A stretch of DNA of 6,529 nt from Bacteroidales bacterium UBA2198 (GTDB taxonomy: Bacteria; Bacteroidota; Bacteroidia; Bacteroidales; VadinHA17): positions 1 to 6,529 of the forward strand of contig DCVC01000352.1 of the NCBI GenBank assembly GCA_002328625.1, written 5' to 3'. The stretch's first letter is position 1; each line of letters starts with the position of its first letter. Below the pieces are notes generated by a model. It was not told the DNA's origin, searched no databases, and worked only from the letters and a program-made list of their open reading frames with translations. The position numbers were made by a program, and so were the translations under genes. Positions 1 through 6,529 of this stretch are shown here, piece after piece.

Positions 1-1086
1 GCAGATCTCTTCCAGGATAAGTTAGATGTATGCAGGGAAAGATTTGAATCATTTGACCTGCCTATACCGCCTGAGAACTGCTTTGCAGGTTTCGACGGAT
101 ATAAAAAACTCATGGCAATTGATGATATTGATGTGGTCATCCTGGCGACACCTCCCAAATTCAGACCGGAGCATTTCCTTGAAGCCGTAATAAACAACAA
201 ACATGTATTCATGGAAAAACCTGTTGCAGTCGATTCAACAGGAATAAGATCCATAATAACAACTGGCAGAAAAGCTGCAGCTATAGGTTTAAATGTTGTA
301 ACAGGTACACAGCGGCGCCACCAGGAAGACTACATTGAAACATATAAGCAAGTTGTAAACGGAGCAATAGGACGCATAACATCCGCCAAAGCTTTCTGGA
401 ACCAGGACCATGTTTGGTTCAGGCTCAGAGAGCCCGGATGGAACGATATGGAATATATGATAAGGAACTGGAATAATTACTGCTGGTTGTGTGGCGATCA
501 TATACTTGACACACATGTACATAACATCGATGTCATCAACTGGTTCATGGGAAAACACCCGGAAAAGGCAATTGGCTACGGAGGGCGGCACAGAAGAGTA
601 ACCGGGGACCAGTACGACTTCTTCAGCGTAGATTTTGATTATGGTAACGGAGTAAGCTCCCACAGCATGTGCCGCCAGATCGACAGCTGTGCAAATGGAA
701 CCGGTGAGGTAATTATGGGTACTGAAGGCTATACAAACTGTCAGAACGCAATCTGGGACCTCAACGGAAAAGTAAAATGGCAGTTTGAATACCCGAAAGA
801 TGAGAATGGTAATCCGACAAACTCTGTGAAGATCCCCCCATATGTACAGGAACATATGCACCTGGTCTGGGCCATCCGTACGGGTAATTATGTAAATGAA
901 GCTGAACAGACTGCTTATTCGACACTAACGGCAATCATGGGAAGAACTGCAGCTTATACCGGCCGGCTTATCTTATGGGATGACATACTGAAATCGGATA
1001 TGAACCTCGGGCCTTCTGAAATTAAATTCGGACCCGTTGATATGAAATTTGAAACACCAGTTCCGGGAACTCCGGTAATGATTTGA
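1..1086 (+). CDS. Gfo/Idh/MocA-family oxidoreductase, 5'-truncated by the window edge
   Basis: This is a probable NAD(P)-dependent sugar or polyol dehydrogenase of the Gfo/Idh/MocA superfamily. The frame is open from base 1, and the residues before the first in-frame ATG (112) match the family (ADLFQDKL at the end of Rossmann strand 2, with an acidic residue typical of NAD binding). ATG 112 is therefore internal and the true start lies upstream. Visible are 361 residues: the second half of the Rossmann fold (DVVILATPP), the hallmark EKP motif at bases 214-222, and the substrate-domain motif GDHILDTHVHNIDVINW near bases 493-543, whose histidines sit where the family keeps its catalytic residue. 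The C-terminus (AAYTGRLILWDD, then a PVPGT tail) is typical of a Bacteroidota/Planctomycetes subfamily. The missing part is the first GxGxxG strand and any signal peptide, so export cannot be judged. The gene ends in tandem in-frame stops, TGA TAA. Substrate unknown. Confidence 0.93.
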   Translation, partial: ADLFQDKLDVCRERFESFDLPIPPENCFAGFDGYKKLMAIDDIDVVILATPPKFRPEHFLEAVINNKHVFMEKPVAVDSTGIRSIITTGRKAAAIGLNVVTGTQRRHQEDYIETYKQVVNGAIGRITSAKAFWNQDHVWFRLREPGWNDMEYMIRNWNNYCWLCGDHILDTHVHNIDVINWFMGKHPEKAIGYGGRHRRVTGDQYDFFSVDFDYGNGVSSHSMCRQIDSCANGTGEVIMGTEGYTNCQNAIWDLNGKVKWQFEYPKDENGNPTNSVKIPPYVQEHMHLVWAIRTGNYVNEAEQTAYSTLTAIMGRTAAYTGRLILWDDILKSDMNLGPSEIKFGPVDMKFETPVPGTPVMI

Positions 1087-1126
1087 TAAATAGACTTCTA
1101 AATACTTTATATTAAACGGTATAATT
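1087..1126 (+). other. Short AT-rich intergenic spacer with SD-less start context
   Basis: Forty bases separate the two oxidoreductase genes. The spacer is strongly AT-rich, with no convincing hairpin plus T-run terminator and no clear Bacteroidota promoter (no TAnnTTTG element at a sensible distance from a TTTG box). The start at 1127 has no Shine-Dalgarno sequence but has A at positions -3, -4 and -6, the usual Bacteroidota arrangement. The simplest reading is that genes 1 and 2 are cotranscribed. Confidence 0.5.
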
Positions 1127-2440
1127 ATGCTAAAAAAAACATCGAGAAGGGATTTTATTAAAAAATCTTCTTCCGCGCTTACAGGAGCTTTCGTGATCCC
1201 TTACCTTGTTCCGGCTACTTCACTGGGTTTTGGAGGCAAGACCCCGCCCAGTGACAGGCTAGTTATGGGAGTAATAGGAACAGGTTCACAGGGAATGAGC
1301 AATGCCAGGGATTTTATCCGGCTCAGGGACCAGGTCCGTTTTGTCGCACTGTGTGATGTTGATTCAGCCAGACTTACTGAAGCAAAAGAATTTGTTGACA
1401 AGATCAATGGAAACAAAGACTGCAGGATATATGGTGATTTCAGGGAATTTATTGACAGGGAGACTCTTGACGCTGTAATGATTGCAATTCCCGATCATTG
1501 GCACGGAATTGTTTACACTGCAGCTGCCAATAAGAAATGGGATGTGTATGGAGAGAAACCAATAAGCCGGACAATAGAGGACGGCAAAGCTATAGTAAAA
1601 GCTGTAAGGCAAAATAACATCATCTGGCAGACAGGCAGCTGGCAGAGATCCCAGGAAAACTTCCGCAGAGGTTCAGAACTGGTAAGGAACGGACGTGTGG
1701 GTAAGTTGAAATTCATTGAAGTGGGATTACCTGACGGCGGAAGGGGTATTGGAACTCCGCCTGTCCAGGAGGTTCCCAAAGAACTTGACTGGGACATGTG
1801 GCTTGGACCCGCCCTCAAGGTGCCTTACCGTGGTGTATCTCACTGGAACTGGAGATGGATACTTGATTATTCAGGAGGACAACTGACCGACTGGGCAGGT
1901 CATCATATAGACATAGCTAACTGGGGTGCAGATCTTGAATACACAGGTCCGGTGGAAATAGCGGGTGAAGGTGTTTATCCCAGGGAGGGCATCTATGACG
2001 CACCGGTGGAATATGATTTCAAATGCAGCTACTCAAACGGAATTGAAATGAGAGTAGCCAATGCATCAAGGTTCCCGATGGGTATGGGTACTACCTGGTA
2101 TGGCGACCTTGGTTGGATACATGTTGACAGGGGAAACAGGATAAGCGCATCGGACCCAAAAATACTGGAGGAGAAAATAGGAGAAAACGAGATCCTTCTT
2201 TACAGGAGCAATAATCATTATCAGAATTTTATCGATTGCGTCAGGTCAAGGAAAGAGGCAATTACACCTATTGAACCTGCCCATCGGGCGATATCCGTGG
2301 GCCTGCTTGGAGAAATTGCCATGACCACAGGGCAAAAAATATACTGGGATCCTGAAAAGGAAGAAATAATTGGTAACCAGGCTGCAAGCCGTCTATTGGG
2401 TCGTCCCTACAGAAAACCCTGGAGTTTGCCAACAATTTAA
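1127..2440 (+). CDS. Tat-exported Gfo/Idh/MocA-family oxidoreductase
   Basis: This is a complete 437-residue protein, probably a periplasmic NAD(P)-dependent sugar or glycoside dehydrogenase. The N-terminus carries a twin-arginine signal (SRRDFIKK, residues 6-13, then a hydrophobic stretch to about residue 34), which supports the start at 1127 and implies export folded with cofactor bound. The Rossmann domain follows: GTGSQG at 51-56, CDVD at 76-79 (Asp77 at the end of strand 2 favours NAD over NADP), IPDHWH at 121-126 and EKP at 143-145. The substrate domain has the DWAGHHIDIANWG motif at 255-267, where His259/His260 are candidate catalytic residues. The C-terminus (WDPEKEEIIGNQAASRLLGRPYRKPW) is typical of the PDHWH subfamily common in Bacteroidota and Planctomycetes. 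It is clearly a different subfamily from the preceding oxidoreductase, so the pair is not a recent duplication. The ThuA-like gene follows after 10 bases. Substrate not determinable. Confidence 0.95.
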   Translation: MLKKTSRRDFIKKSSSALTGAFVIPYLVPATSLGFGGKTPPSDRLVMGVIGTGSQGMSNARDFIRLRDQVRFVALCDVDSARLTEAKEFVDKINGNKDCRIYGDFREFIDRETLDAVMIAIPDHWHGIVYTAAANKKWDVYGEKPISRTIEDGKAIVKAVRQNNIIWQTGSWQRSQENFRRGSELVRNGRVGKLKFIEVGLPDGGRGIGTPPVQEVPKELDWDMWLGPALKVPYRGVSHWNWRWILDYSGGQLTDWAGHHIDIANWGADLEYTGPVEIAGEGVYPREGIYDAPVEYDFKCSYSNGIEMRVANASRFPMGMGTTWYGDLGWIHVDRGNRISASDPKILEEKIGENEILLYRSNNHYQNFIDCVRSRKEAITPIEPAHRAISVGLLGEIAMTTGQKIYWDPEKEEIIGNQAASRLLGRPYRKPWSLPTI

Positions 2441-2450
2441 CAGAAAAAAA

Positions 2451-3659
2451 ATGAAGAAGACATATTTTATTTTATTGATTATCACCGGCTTGTTTGTGTT
2501 TTCAATTTCATGCAGAAAAACAAATGTCAATAAGGCGTTGATCGTTACGGGACAAAACAATACCGACTGGGGCGAAAGCACCCCGGTGCTTAAACAAATT
2601 CTGGAGCAGACAGGCCTTTTTAGCTGCGATATTGCAACTTCACCGGCTAAAGGAGGAGATATGAGAACATTCAGCCCTTCATTTCAAAAATATAAGCTTG
2701 TGGTGTTGAATTACACAGGTGATTCATGGTCCGAAGAAACAAAATCGGCATTTATTGATTATGTAGTCAATGGTGGCGGTATTGTTGTATATCATGCATC
2801 ATCTTCTGCTTTTCCCGACTGGAAAGAATACCACGGGATATGTGGTCTGGGTGGCTGGGGTAGCCGTACTCACGATCACGGGGTTTGCGTTTATTATCTT
2901 AATAATCAGGTCGTTATTGATACAGCAAGCTTTCCTTCAGGCCGGCCAGGGGAAATAAAAGATTTTGAAATAAAGAGCAGGAACATTAATCATCCGGTCA
3001 CCAGAGGTCTTCCGGCCCGATGGATGCATGCAGAAGATGTACTGTATTCAGGATTGAGAGGTACGGCTGAAAACCTGGAGATACTTGCCACAGCTTATTG
3101 TGATACAACAGGTGGAGGTACCGGCAGGGATGAACCTGTGCTGATGGCCATAACCTATGGTAAAGGACGGATATTTCATACCACGCTTGGATATCCTGAA
3201 AAAGGAGGCGGTGCTGCCATGCAATCAGTTGGATTCATTGCAACTCTTCAGAGAGGTGCTGAATGGGCGGCAACAGGAGAAGTAACTCAACAGGTGCCAT
3301 TCGATTTTCCAAGTGCTTCGGGTGTGGTATTGAGACAGAATTATGAAACTCTGACCCTTGAAAATGATTTCAAGAACATAACCAGTTATGAGATCGGCAA
3401 GAGTACTAAATACATAACGGATATTCAATCGTGGATCAGGGATGCTGCAGGGGATCAGAATAAGCTGCTTTCTATTGAGAAAATGATGGTTAATGTACTT
3501 AGGGATTCCAGAGCTACTTCAGAAAGTAAAAGATTGATGTTGCGTGAGTTAAGCTGGATGGGCTCACAGTATAGTCTGCCGGTGATTAAAAATATGGTTT
3601 CAGATCCTGATCTTAAAGAGGAAGCAGAATTTGCACTTGAAAGGCTCAATATTAAATGA
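2451..3659 (+). CDS. ThuA-like domain lipoprotein
   Basis: A 402-residue exported protein with a ThuA-like (class I glutamine amidotransferase-like fold) domain. The start at 2451 is chosen over a more upstream in-frame ATG at 2370 because it follows an A-rich context 10 bases after the previous stop and gives a proper lipoprotein signal: MKKTYF, a hydrophobic core, and a lipobox ending SIS-Cys21. The residues after Cys21 (RKTNVN) lack the acidic cluster linked to surface export in Bacteroidota, so a periplasm-facing anchor is likelier. The ThuA domain spans about 28-275: ALIVTGQN, YKLVVLNYTGD, GGGIVVYHA (108-116), HPVTRGLP (181-188), MHAEDVLY (192-199) and GKGRIFHTTLGY (237-247). Residues about 325-402 form a helical tail resembling a single HEAT-type repeat. 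In the thuAB locus of rhizobia, ThuA works with a Gfo/Idh/MocA partner in trehalose/disaccharide use. A related role with the two upstream dehydrogenases is inferred; the reaction here is unknown. Its stop overlaps the next start by ATGA. Confidence 0.9.
   Translation: MKKTYFILLIITGLFVFSISCRKTNVNKALIVTGQNNTDWGESTPVLKQILEQTGLFSCDIATSPAKGGDMRTFSPSFQKYKLVVLNYTGDSWSEETKSAFIDYVVNGGGIVVYHASSSAFPDWKEYHGICGLGGWGSRTHDHGVCVYYLNNQVVIDTASFPSGRPGEIKDFEIKSRNINHPVTRGLPARWMHAEDVLYSGLRGTAENLEILATAYCDTTGGGTGRDEPVLMAITYGKGRIFHTTLGYPEKGGGAAMQSVGFIATLQRGAEWAATGEVTQQVPFDFPSASGVVLRQNYETLTLENDFKNITSYEIGKSTKYITDIQSWIRDAAGDQNKLLSIEKMMVNVLRDSRATSESKRLMLRELSWMGSQYSLPVIKNMVSDPDLKEEAEFALERLNIK
3656..3659 (+). other. ATGA stop/start overlap (ThuA-like gene to GT2 gene)
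   Basis: The TGA stop of the ThuA-like gene shares bases with the ATG of the glycosyltransferase gene. No Shine-Dalgarno sequence precedes this ATG, so ribosomes finishing the first gene probably restart here, coupling the two products. The overlap is seen directly; coupling is inferred. Confidence 0.7.
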
Positions 3660-4588
3660 TTTCAGTCGTAGTTCCAATATATAATGAAGAGTTACTTCTC
3701 GACGAGCTGGTGAGAAGGACGGTTTCTGCCATTGAATCATTTATTTCGGATTATGAGGTGATATTTGTCGACGACGGAAGCACAGACACAAGTCTTTCAA
3801 AACTTCTTTCTTTCAGAAAGGATAATTCACACATTAAGGTATTGTCACTTTCAAGGAACTTTGGCCATCAGGCAGCTTTCACTGCCGGCCTCGAATTTGC
3901 AAAGGGAGATATTGTTGCAATGATGGATGGGGACCTTCAGGACCCTCCTGAACTTCTTGCAGATATGTATTCGATGATCCGAAAAGGAGGCTTTGATGTT
4001 GTTAGCGGAAGAAAAACCCGCAGAAAAGGACAGAAAAGACGCAGTTTCTATACATTCCTCTTTCATCTCCTTTTTAACAAGATCGCGGAGCTGGAAAACA
4101 TTGGCAATGCAGGCAACTTCTCGATGATGATCCGCGATGCCGTTGATGCTTTGGTGCTGATGAAGGAAAAAACAAGATACCTCCCCGGTTTGCGTTCTTT
4201 TATCGGATTCCGGCAGGGTTTCATCGATTTTGTAAGAGATGACCGCTTTGAAGGTGAACCTAAAATGAGTATGACAAAGCTTCTCAGACTTGCCGGTGAT
4301 GCAATATTATCTTTTTCAAGATTACCGATACGACTATGTCTGTATCTCGGACTTATCGGAGTGGTGGTATTCCTTGCGGCCGGTATCTACTTACTTGTGG
4401 CAAAAGCAATGCATTTTGCCGTTCCGGGCTGGTCATCAACCCTGCTAAGCTTATATTTCCTTGGATCGATACAACTTGTTTTCCTTGGAATAATCGGAGA
4501 GTATATTTACAGAATTTATAAAGAGTCACAGAACCGGCCATTATACTTTGTAAAGAAATATTATAATGGTTCACAGGCTGAAAAATGA
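3656..4588 (+). CDS. GtrB/ArnC/DPM1-like polyprenyl-phosphate glycosyltransferase (GT2)
   Basis: A complete 310-residue inner-membrane glycosyltransferase of family 2 that probably moves a sugar from a nucleotide donor to undecaprenyl phosphate on the cytoplasmic face. The GT-A domain starts at once (ISVVVPIYNE, 2-11) with the nucleotide-binding DDGSTD at 39-44, RNFGHQAA at 67-74, and the metal-binding DGDLQDPPE at 91-99 (Asp91 and Asp93 form the DxD). The lipid-phosphate subfamily signature follows: RYLPGLRSFIGFRQ (174-187) and FEGEPKMSMTKLL (198-210). Two C-terminal membrane helices lie at about 228-250 and 260-284, ending with the family motif ESQNRPLYFVKK (290-301). Length and architecture match GtrB-type proteins. 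The sugar cannot be read from sequence: glucose, mannose and modified sugars are all possible. The following gene encodes a GT-C enzyme, the usual consumer of such lipid-linked sugars. Confidence 0.94.
   Translation: MISVVVPIYNEELLLDELVRRTVSAIESFISDYEVIFVDDGSTDTSLSKLLSFRKDNSHIKVLSLSRNFGHQAAFTAGLEFAKGDIVAMMDGDLQDPPELLADMYSMIRKGGFDVVSGRKTRRKGQKRRSFYTFLFHLLFNKIAELENIGNAGNFSMMIRDAVDALVLMKEKTRYLPGLRSFIGFRQGFIDFVRDDRFEGEPKMSMTKLLRLAGDAILSFSRLPIRLCLYLGLIGVVVFLAAGIYLLVAKAMHFAVPGWSSTLLSLYFLGSIQLVFLGIIGEYIYRIYKESQNRPLYFVKKYYNGSQAEK
4585..4588 (+). other. ATGA stop/start overlap (GT2 gene to GT-C gene)
   Basis: The TGA of the GT2 gene overlaps the ATG of the following membrane protein gene in the same ATGA arrangement as at 3656, with only an A-run upstream. 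It fixes the start of the downstream gene and suggests coupled synthesis of the two glycosyltransferases. The coupling itself is inferred. Confidence 0.7.
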
Positions 4589-6529
4589 ATGAGAAATTCC
4601 TTAAATATCTCTTTTTTCTCCTTATATCACTGCTGCTTATAATAATGCTTGTTAAAAGCAGAGATGCCGGTGTTAACTGCGATGAGGTACTTCATTACAA
4701 TCATTCTGTCGAAGTTCTTAACTACTTTACATCAGGAGGTAAGGATACCTCGGCCCTTGATACACCCGAATCTCACCTTAAATATTACGGTCAGTCGTAC
4801 GACAACATTGCCACAGTCCTGATCAGACTTTTTAAGATAGATGATATTTATGCTTTTCGTCACCTGATGAGCTCTCTGGCCGGATGGTTAACAATACTGG
4901 TAACAGCATTTTTTGCGATCTGGCTGGCGGGTTATGAAGCTGGCATTGCGGTTCTTTTTTTGTTTGCCTTATCTCCAACATTTATTGGCCATTCCCAAAA
5001 CAATTTAAAAGATATACCATTTGCACTTGGATATATTTCAGGTATATACTTTACCTTAAGGCTCCTGTCGTCAGAAAAGAAATTTCCGGTTTTTGAAAGC
5101 ATTATGCTAACACTGAGTATAGCTTTTTGCATGAGCATAAGGGCAGGAGGAATAATACTTATCTGTTATTTCTTTCTGTTTCTGTTAATCTTGTATTCTG
5201 TCAGGTATGTTAAGGAGGGCCGCTTCATTCTTTCCGATCTGCTCCTGAAGTTATTAATTGCGGCAGGCATTATTGTTTCTGCATGGTTTTTAAGTTTGAT
5301 CCTGTGGCCTTACGGTCTGCAGGATCCATTACGTAATCCGATCGAATCTTATAAATATATGGCCGGTTTCCCTGCTACTTTCAGGGAGATTTTTGAAGGG
5401 AAAGTGGAATGGTCCGATTTTATGCCGTGGTATTACCTGATTAAATACATGCTTATTACTATTCCTCTAATTGTGTTGGCCGGACTGACAGCCTTTGTCA
5501 TCTTCTCCCTTAAAATCATGCGATCAGATAATAATGTTAAATACACACTTCTGGTTATAACTTTGCTTTTCCCTCCTTTGTTCGTCATTTATAAAGATTC
5601 AAATCTTTACAGCGGATGGCGTCAGTTATTGTTTATTTATCCGGGAATTGTCATTCTTGCGGCTGCCGGATTGGTGTATATCTTCAGGCTGACAGGGAAA
5701 AAATACCTTAAATGGATCCTGATTCTGGCTCTGGTTTATTTGTCAATTCACCCTGCAAAATTCCTGATCACAAATTACAGATATGCCTATATATATTATA
5801 ATCAAATAGTTAAAGGATTGAAGGGGGCTTATGGCAACTATGAAACCGATTATTATTTTGTAGGTCAGCGCGAAGCATCAGAATGGCTCATCAATTATAT
5901 TGAAAAAAATGGCATAAGTAGTTCTGTTATTGTTGGTACCAATTTTTCTGCAGAATGGTTTTTCCGTAATTATCCAAATATCAGGAACATCTATTTCCGT
6001 AATGAAGAAAGGAGCATGTTTGACTGGGATTATGCAATCGTTACAAACCGTTACATTGCTCCTTTTCGCTTGAAAAACAAATTATGGCCTCCTGATGATG
6101 CCCTGAAGGTTGTATATGCAGACCGGGTTCCAATTTGTGCAGTTATTGAAAGGAAGTCCAAGGTTGATCTTCATGGTTACAAGGCCTTGCAGGAAAACAG
6201 GTTAACAGATGCAATCGGTCTCTATGCGGAGGCAGTTGAAAAGAACTACAATGATGAAATGATTTTTTTTAATTTTGCAGTGGCATTGAACAGGTCAGGC
6301 AATATTGAGAAGGCGGACTCGCTCTTAAGATTAAGCCTCGATATTAATCCTGCTTTTGAGCCGGCGCTTATGTTCCTTGGGAATATTGCAGTTTTCAGAG
6401 GTGATAGTGAAACGGCTGAAAAATATTATAAAACGCTCATAACCATAAACAGAAAATATTTCGAGGCTTACGTTGAACTGGCAAAATTGATGATTGATAA
6501 GGATGTGCAACAAGCCAGGGAACTGCTCA
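4585..6529 (+). CDS. GT-C (family 39/ArnT/PMT-like) membrane glycosyltransferase with C-terminal TPRs, 3'-truncated
   Basis: One frame is open from ATG 4585 to the last base, giving 648 residues with no stop, so the gene continues beyond the window. An N-terminal helix (about 6-24) is followed by a first periplasmic loop with the Asp33-Glu34 pair expected of GT-C catalytic loops (VNCDEVLHYNHS). About ten more helices follow (roughly 96-115, 118-134, 145-161, 172-206 as two, 218-240, 289-309, 319-336, 347-367, 376-390). Family-like landmarks are HSQNNLKDIPFA (136-147), the long loop ending DFMPWYYLIKY (278-288), and SGWRQLLFIYPG (343-354). A soluble, probably periplasmic domain starts near residue 425 (GQREASEWLINYI), and from about 530 there are at least three TPR-like helix pairs. 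It probably transfers a sugar from polyprenyl phosphate, made by the adjacent GT2 enzyme, to an acceptor outside the cytoplasm. Acceptor (protein, lipid A or glycan) unknown. Confidence 0.9.
   Translation, partial: MNEKFLKYLFFLLISLLLIIMLVKSRDAGVNCDEVLHYNHSVEVLNYFTSGGKDTSALDTPESHLKYYGQSYDNIATVLIRLFKIDDIYAFRHLMSSLAGWLTILVTAFFAIWLAGYEAGIAVLFLFALSPTFIGHSQNNLKDIPFALGYISGIYFTLRLLSSEKKFPVFESIMLTLSIAFCMSIRAGGIILICYFFLFLLILYSVRYVKEGRFILSDLLLKLLIAAGIIVSAWFLSLILWPYGLQDPLRNPIESYKYMAGFPATFREIFEGKVEWSDFMPWYYLIKYMLITIPLIVLAGLTAFVIFSLKIMRSDNNVKYTLLVITLLFPPLFVIYKDSNLYSGWRQLLFIYPGIVILAAAGLVYIFRLTGKKYLKWILILALVYLSIHPAKFLITNYRYAYIYYNQIVKGLKGAYGNYETDYYFVGQREASEWLINYIEKNGISSSVIVGTNFSAEWFFRNYPNIRNIYFRNEERSMFDWDYAIVTNRYIAPFRLKNKLWPPDDALKVVYADRVPICAVIERKSKVDLHGYKALQENRLTDAIGLYAEAVEKNYNDEMIFFNFAVALNRSGNIEKADSLLRLSLDINPAFEPALMFLGNIAVFRGDSETAEKYYKTLITINRKYFEAYVELAKLMIDKDVQQARELL

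Noticed and set aside
112..114. ATG at 112 as the start of the first oxidoreductase
   Set aside because: The same frame is open back to base 1 and encodes conserved Rossmann-fold residues (ADLFQDKL), so this Met is internal.
289..861. A 190-codon open frame on the minus strand opposite the first oxidoreductase
   Set aside because: It lies wholly within a strongly supported family gene, its translation is rich in Cys/Val/Tyr without a recognisable domain, and there is no sign of its own expression signals. It is a shadow of the coding strand.
1087..1126. A possible promoter or terminator between the two oxidoreductase genes
   Set aside because: The AT-rich spacer lacks a hairpin followed by a T-run, and no clear -33/-7 Bacteroidota promoter pair could be read.
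2370..2450. An upstream in-frame ATG that would lengthen the ThuA-like protein by 27 residues
   Set aside because: It overlaps the well-conserved C-terminus of the preceding oxidoreductase, and it would bury the lipoprotein signal, which begins naturally at 2451.
2444..2451. A run of eight A bases before the ThuA-like start as a programmed slippage site
   Set aside because: The run lies in the 10-base gap between two intact genes, not inside a frame that needs shifting. It fits the A-rich upstream context common at Bacteroidota starts.
2770..2958. A 62-codon plus-strand frame with hydrophobic character inside the ThuA-like gene
   Set aside because: It is entirely nested in the conserved ThuA domain in another frame. 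The hydrophobicity comes from out-of-frame reading of Val/Ile/Tyr-rich codons.
4932..5138. Minus-strand small frames at 4932-5138 and 6331-6513
   Set aside because: Both lie opposite the continuous GT-C/TPR frame and have no recognisable content, so they are treated as shadows.
1..6529. CRISPR arrays, tRNA/rRNA genes, insertion sequences, or attachment sites
   Set aside because: Coding sequence fills nearly the whole window. No regularly spaced repeats, no inverted repeats flanking a transposase-like frame and no tRNA-like cloverleaf were seen by eye.

Overview
The window looks like chromosomal DNA from a Bacteroidota bacterium, most likely an environmental Bacteroidales/Marinilabiliales-type lineage. 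The evidence is moderate GC (low-to-mid 40s % by eye), A-rich start contexts without clear Shine-Dalgarno sequences, the particular Gfo/Idh/MocA subfamilies with close-packed ThuA-like genes, and a short lipoprotein signal of Bacteroidota type. The assignment is inferred from style and protein families; there is no rRNA or other marker gene here.

All five genes lie on the + strand with almost no space between them, and there is no non-coding stretch longer than about 40 bases. (1) Bases 1-1086 hold the 3' part of a Gfo/Idh/MocA oxidoreductase that begins upstream of the window. (2) Bases 1127-2440 hold a complete second Gfo/Idh/MocA oxidoreductase with a twin-arginine (Tat) signal. (3) Bases 2451-3659 hold a ThuA-like-domain lipoprotein. 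(4) Bases 3656-4588 hold a GtrB/ArnC/DPM1-type membrane-anchored family 2 glycosyltransferase. (5) From base 4585 to the window edge runs a large multi-spanning GT-C (family 39/ArnT/PMT-like) glycosyltransferase with a C-terminal TPR region. It has no stop codon inside the window, so a search for closed ORFs misses it.

The first three genes form a recognisable module for sugar oxidation or modification. Gfo/Idh/MocA dehydrogenases oxidise sugar hydroxyls (often C3) using NAD(P), and ThuA-like proteins accompany them in known loci such as thuAB for trehalose. Here at least one dehydrogenase and the ThuA protein appear to be exported, so the chemistry would take place in the periplasm. The last two genes form a polyprenyl-phosphate sugar pathway: GtrB-type enzymes make a lipid-phosphate sugar on the cytoplasmic face, and GT-C enzymes transfer such sugars to acceptors on the periplasmic face.

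The two halves are joined by a 4-base ATGA overlap (3656-3659), and the two glycosyltransferases by another (4585-4588). Translation of the last three genes is therefore probably coupled. The most interesting question is whether the periplasmic oxidoreductase/ThuA module and the lipid-linked glycosyltransferase pair serve one pathway, for example processing an unusual sugar on a surface glycan, or are merely adjacent.
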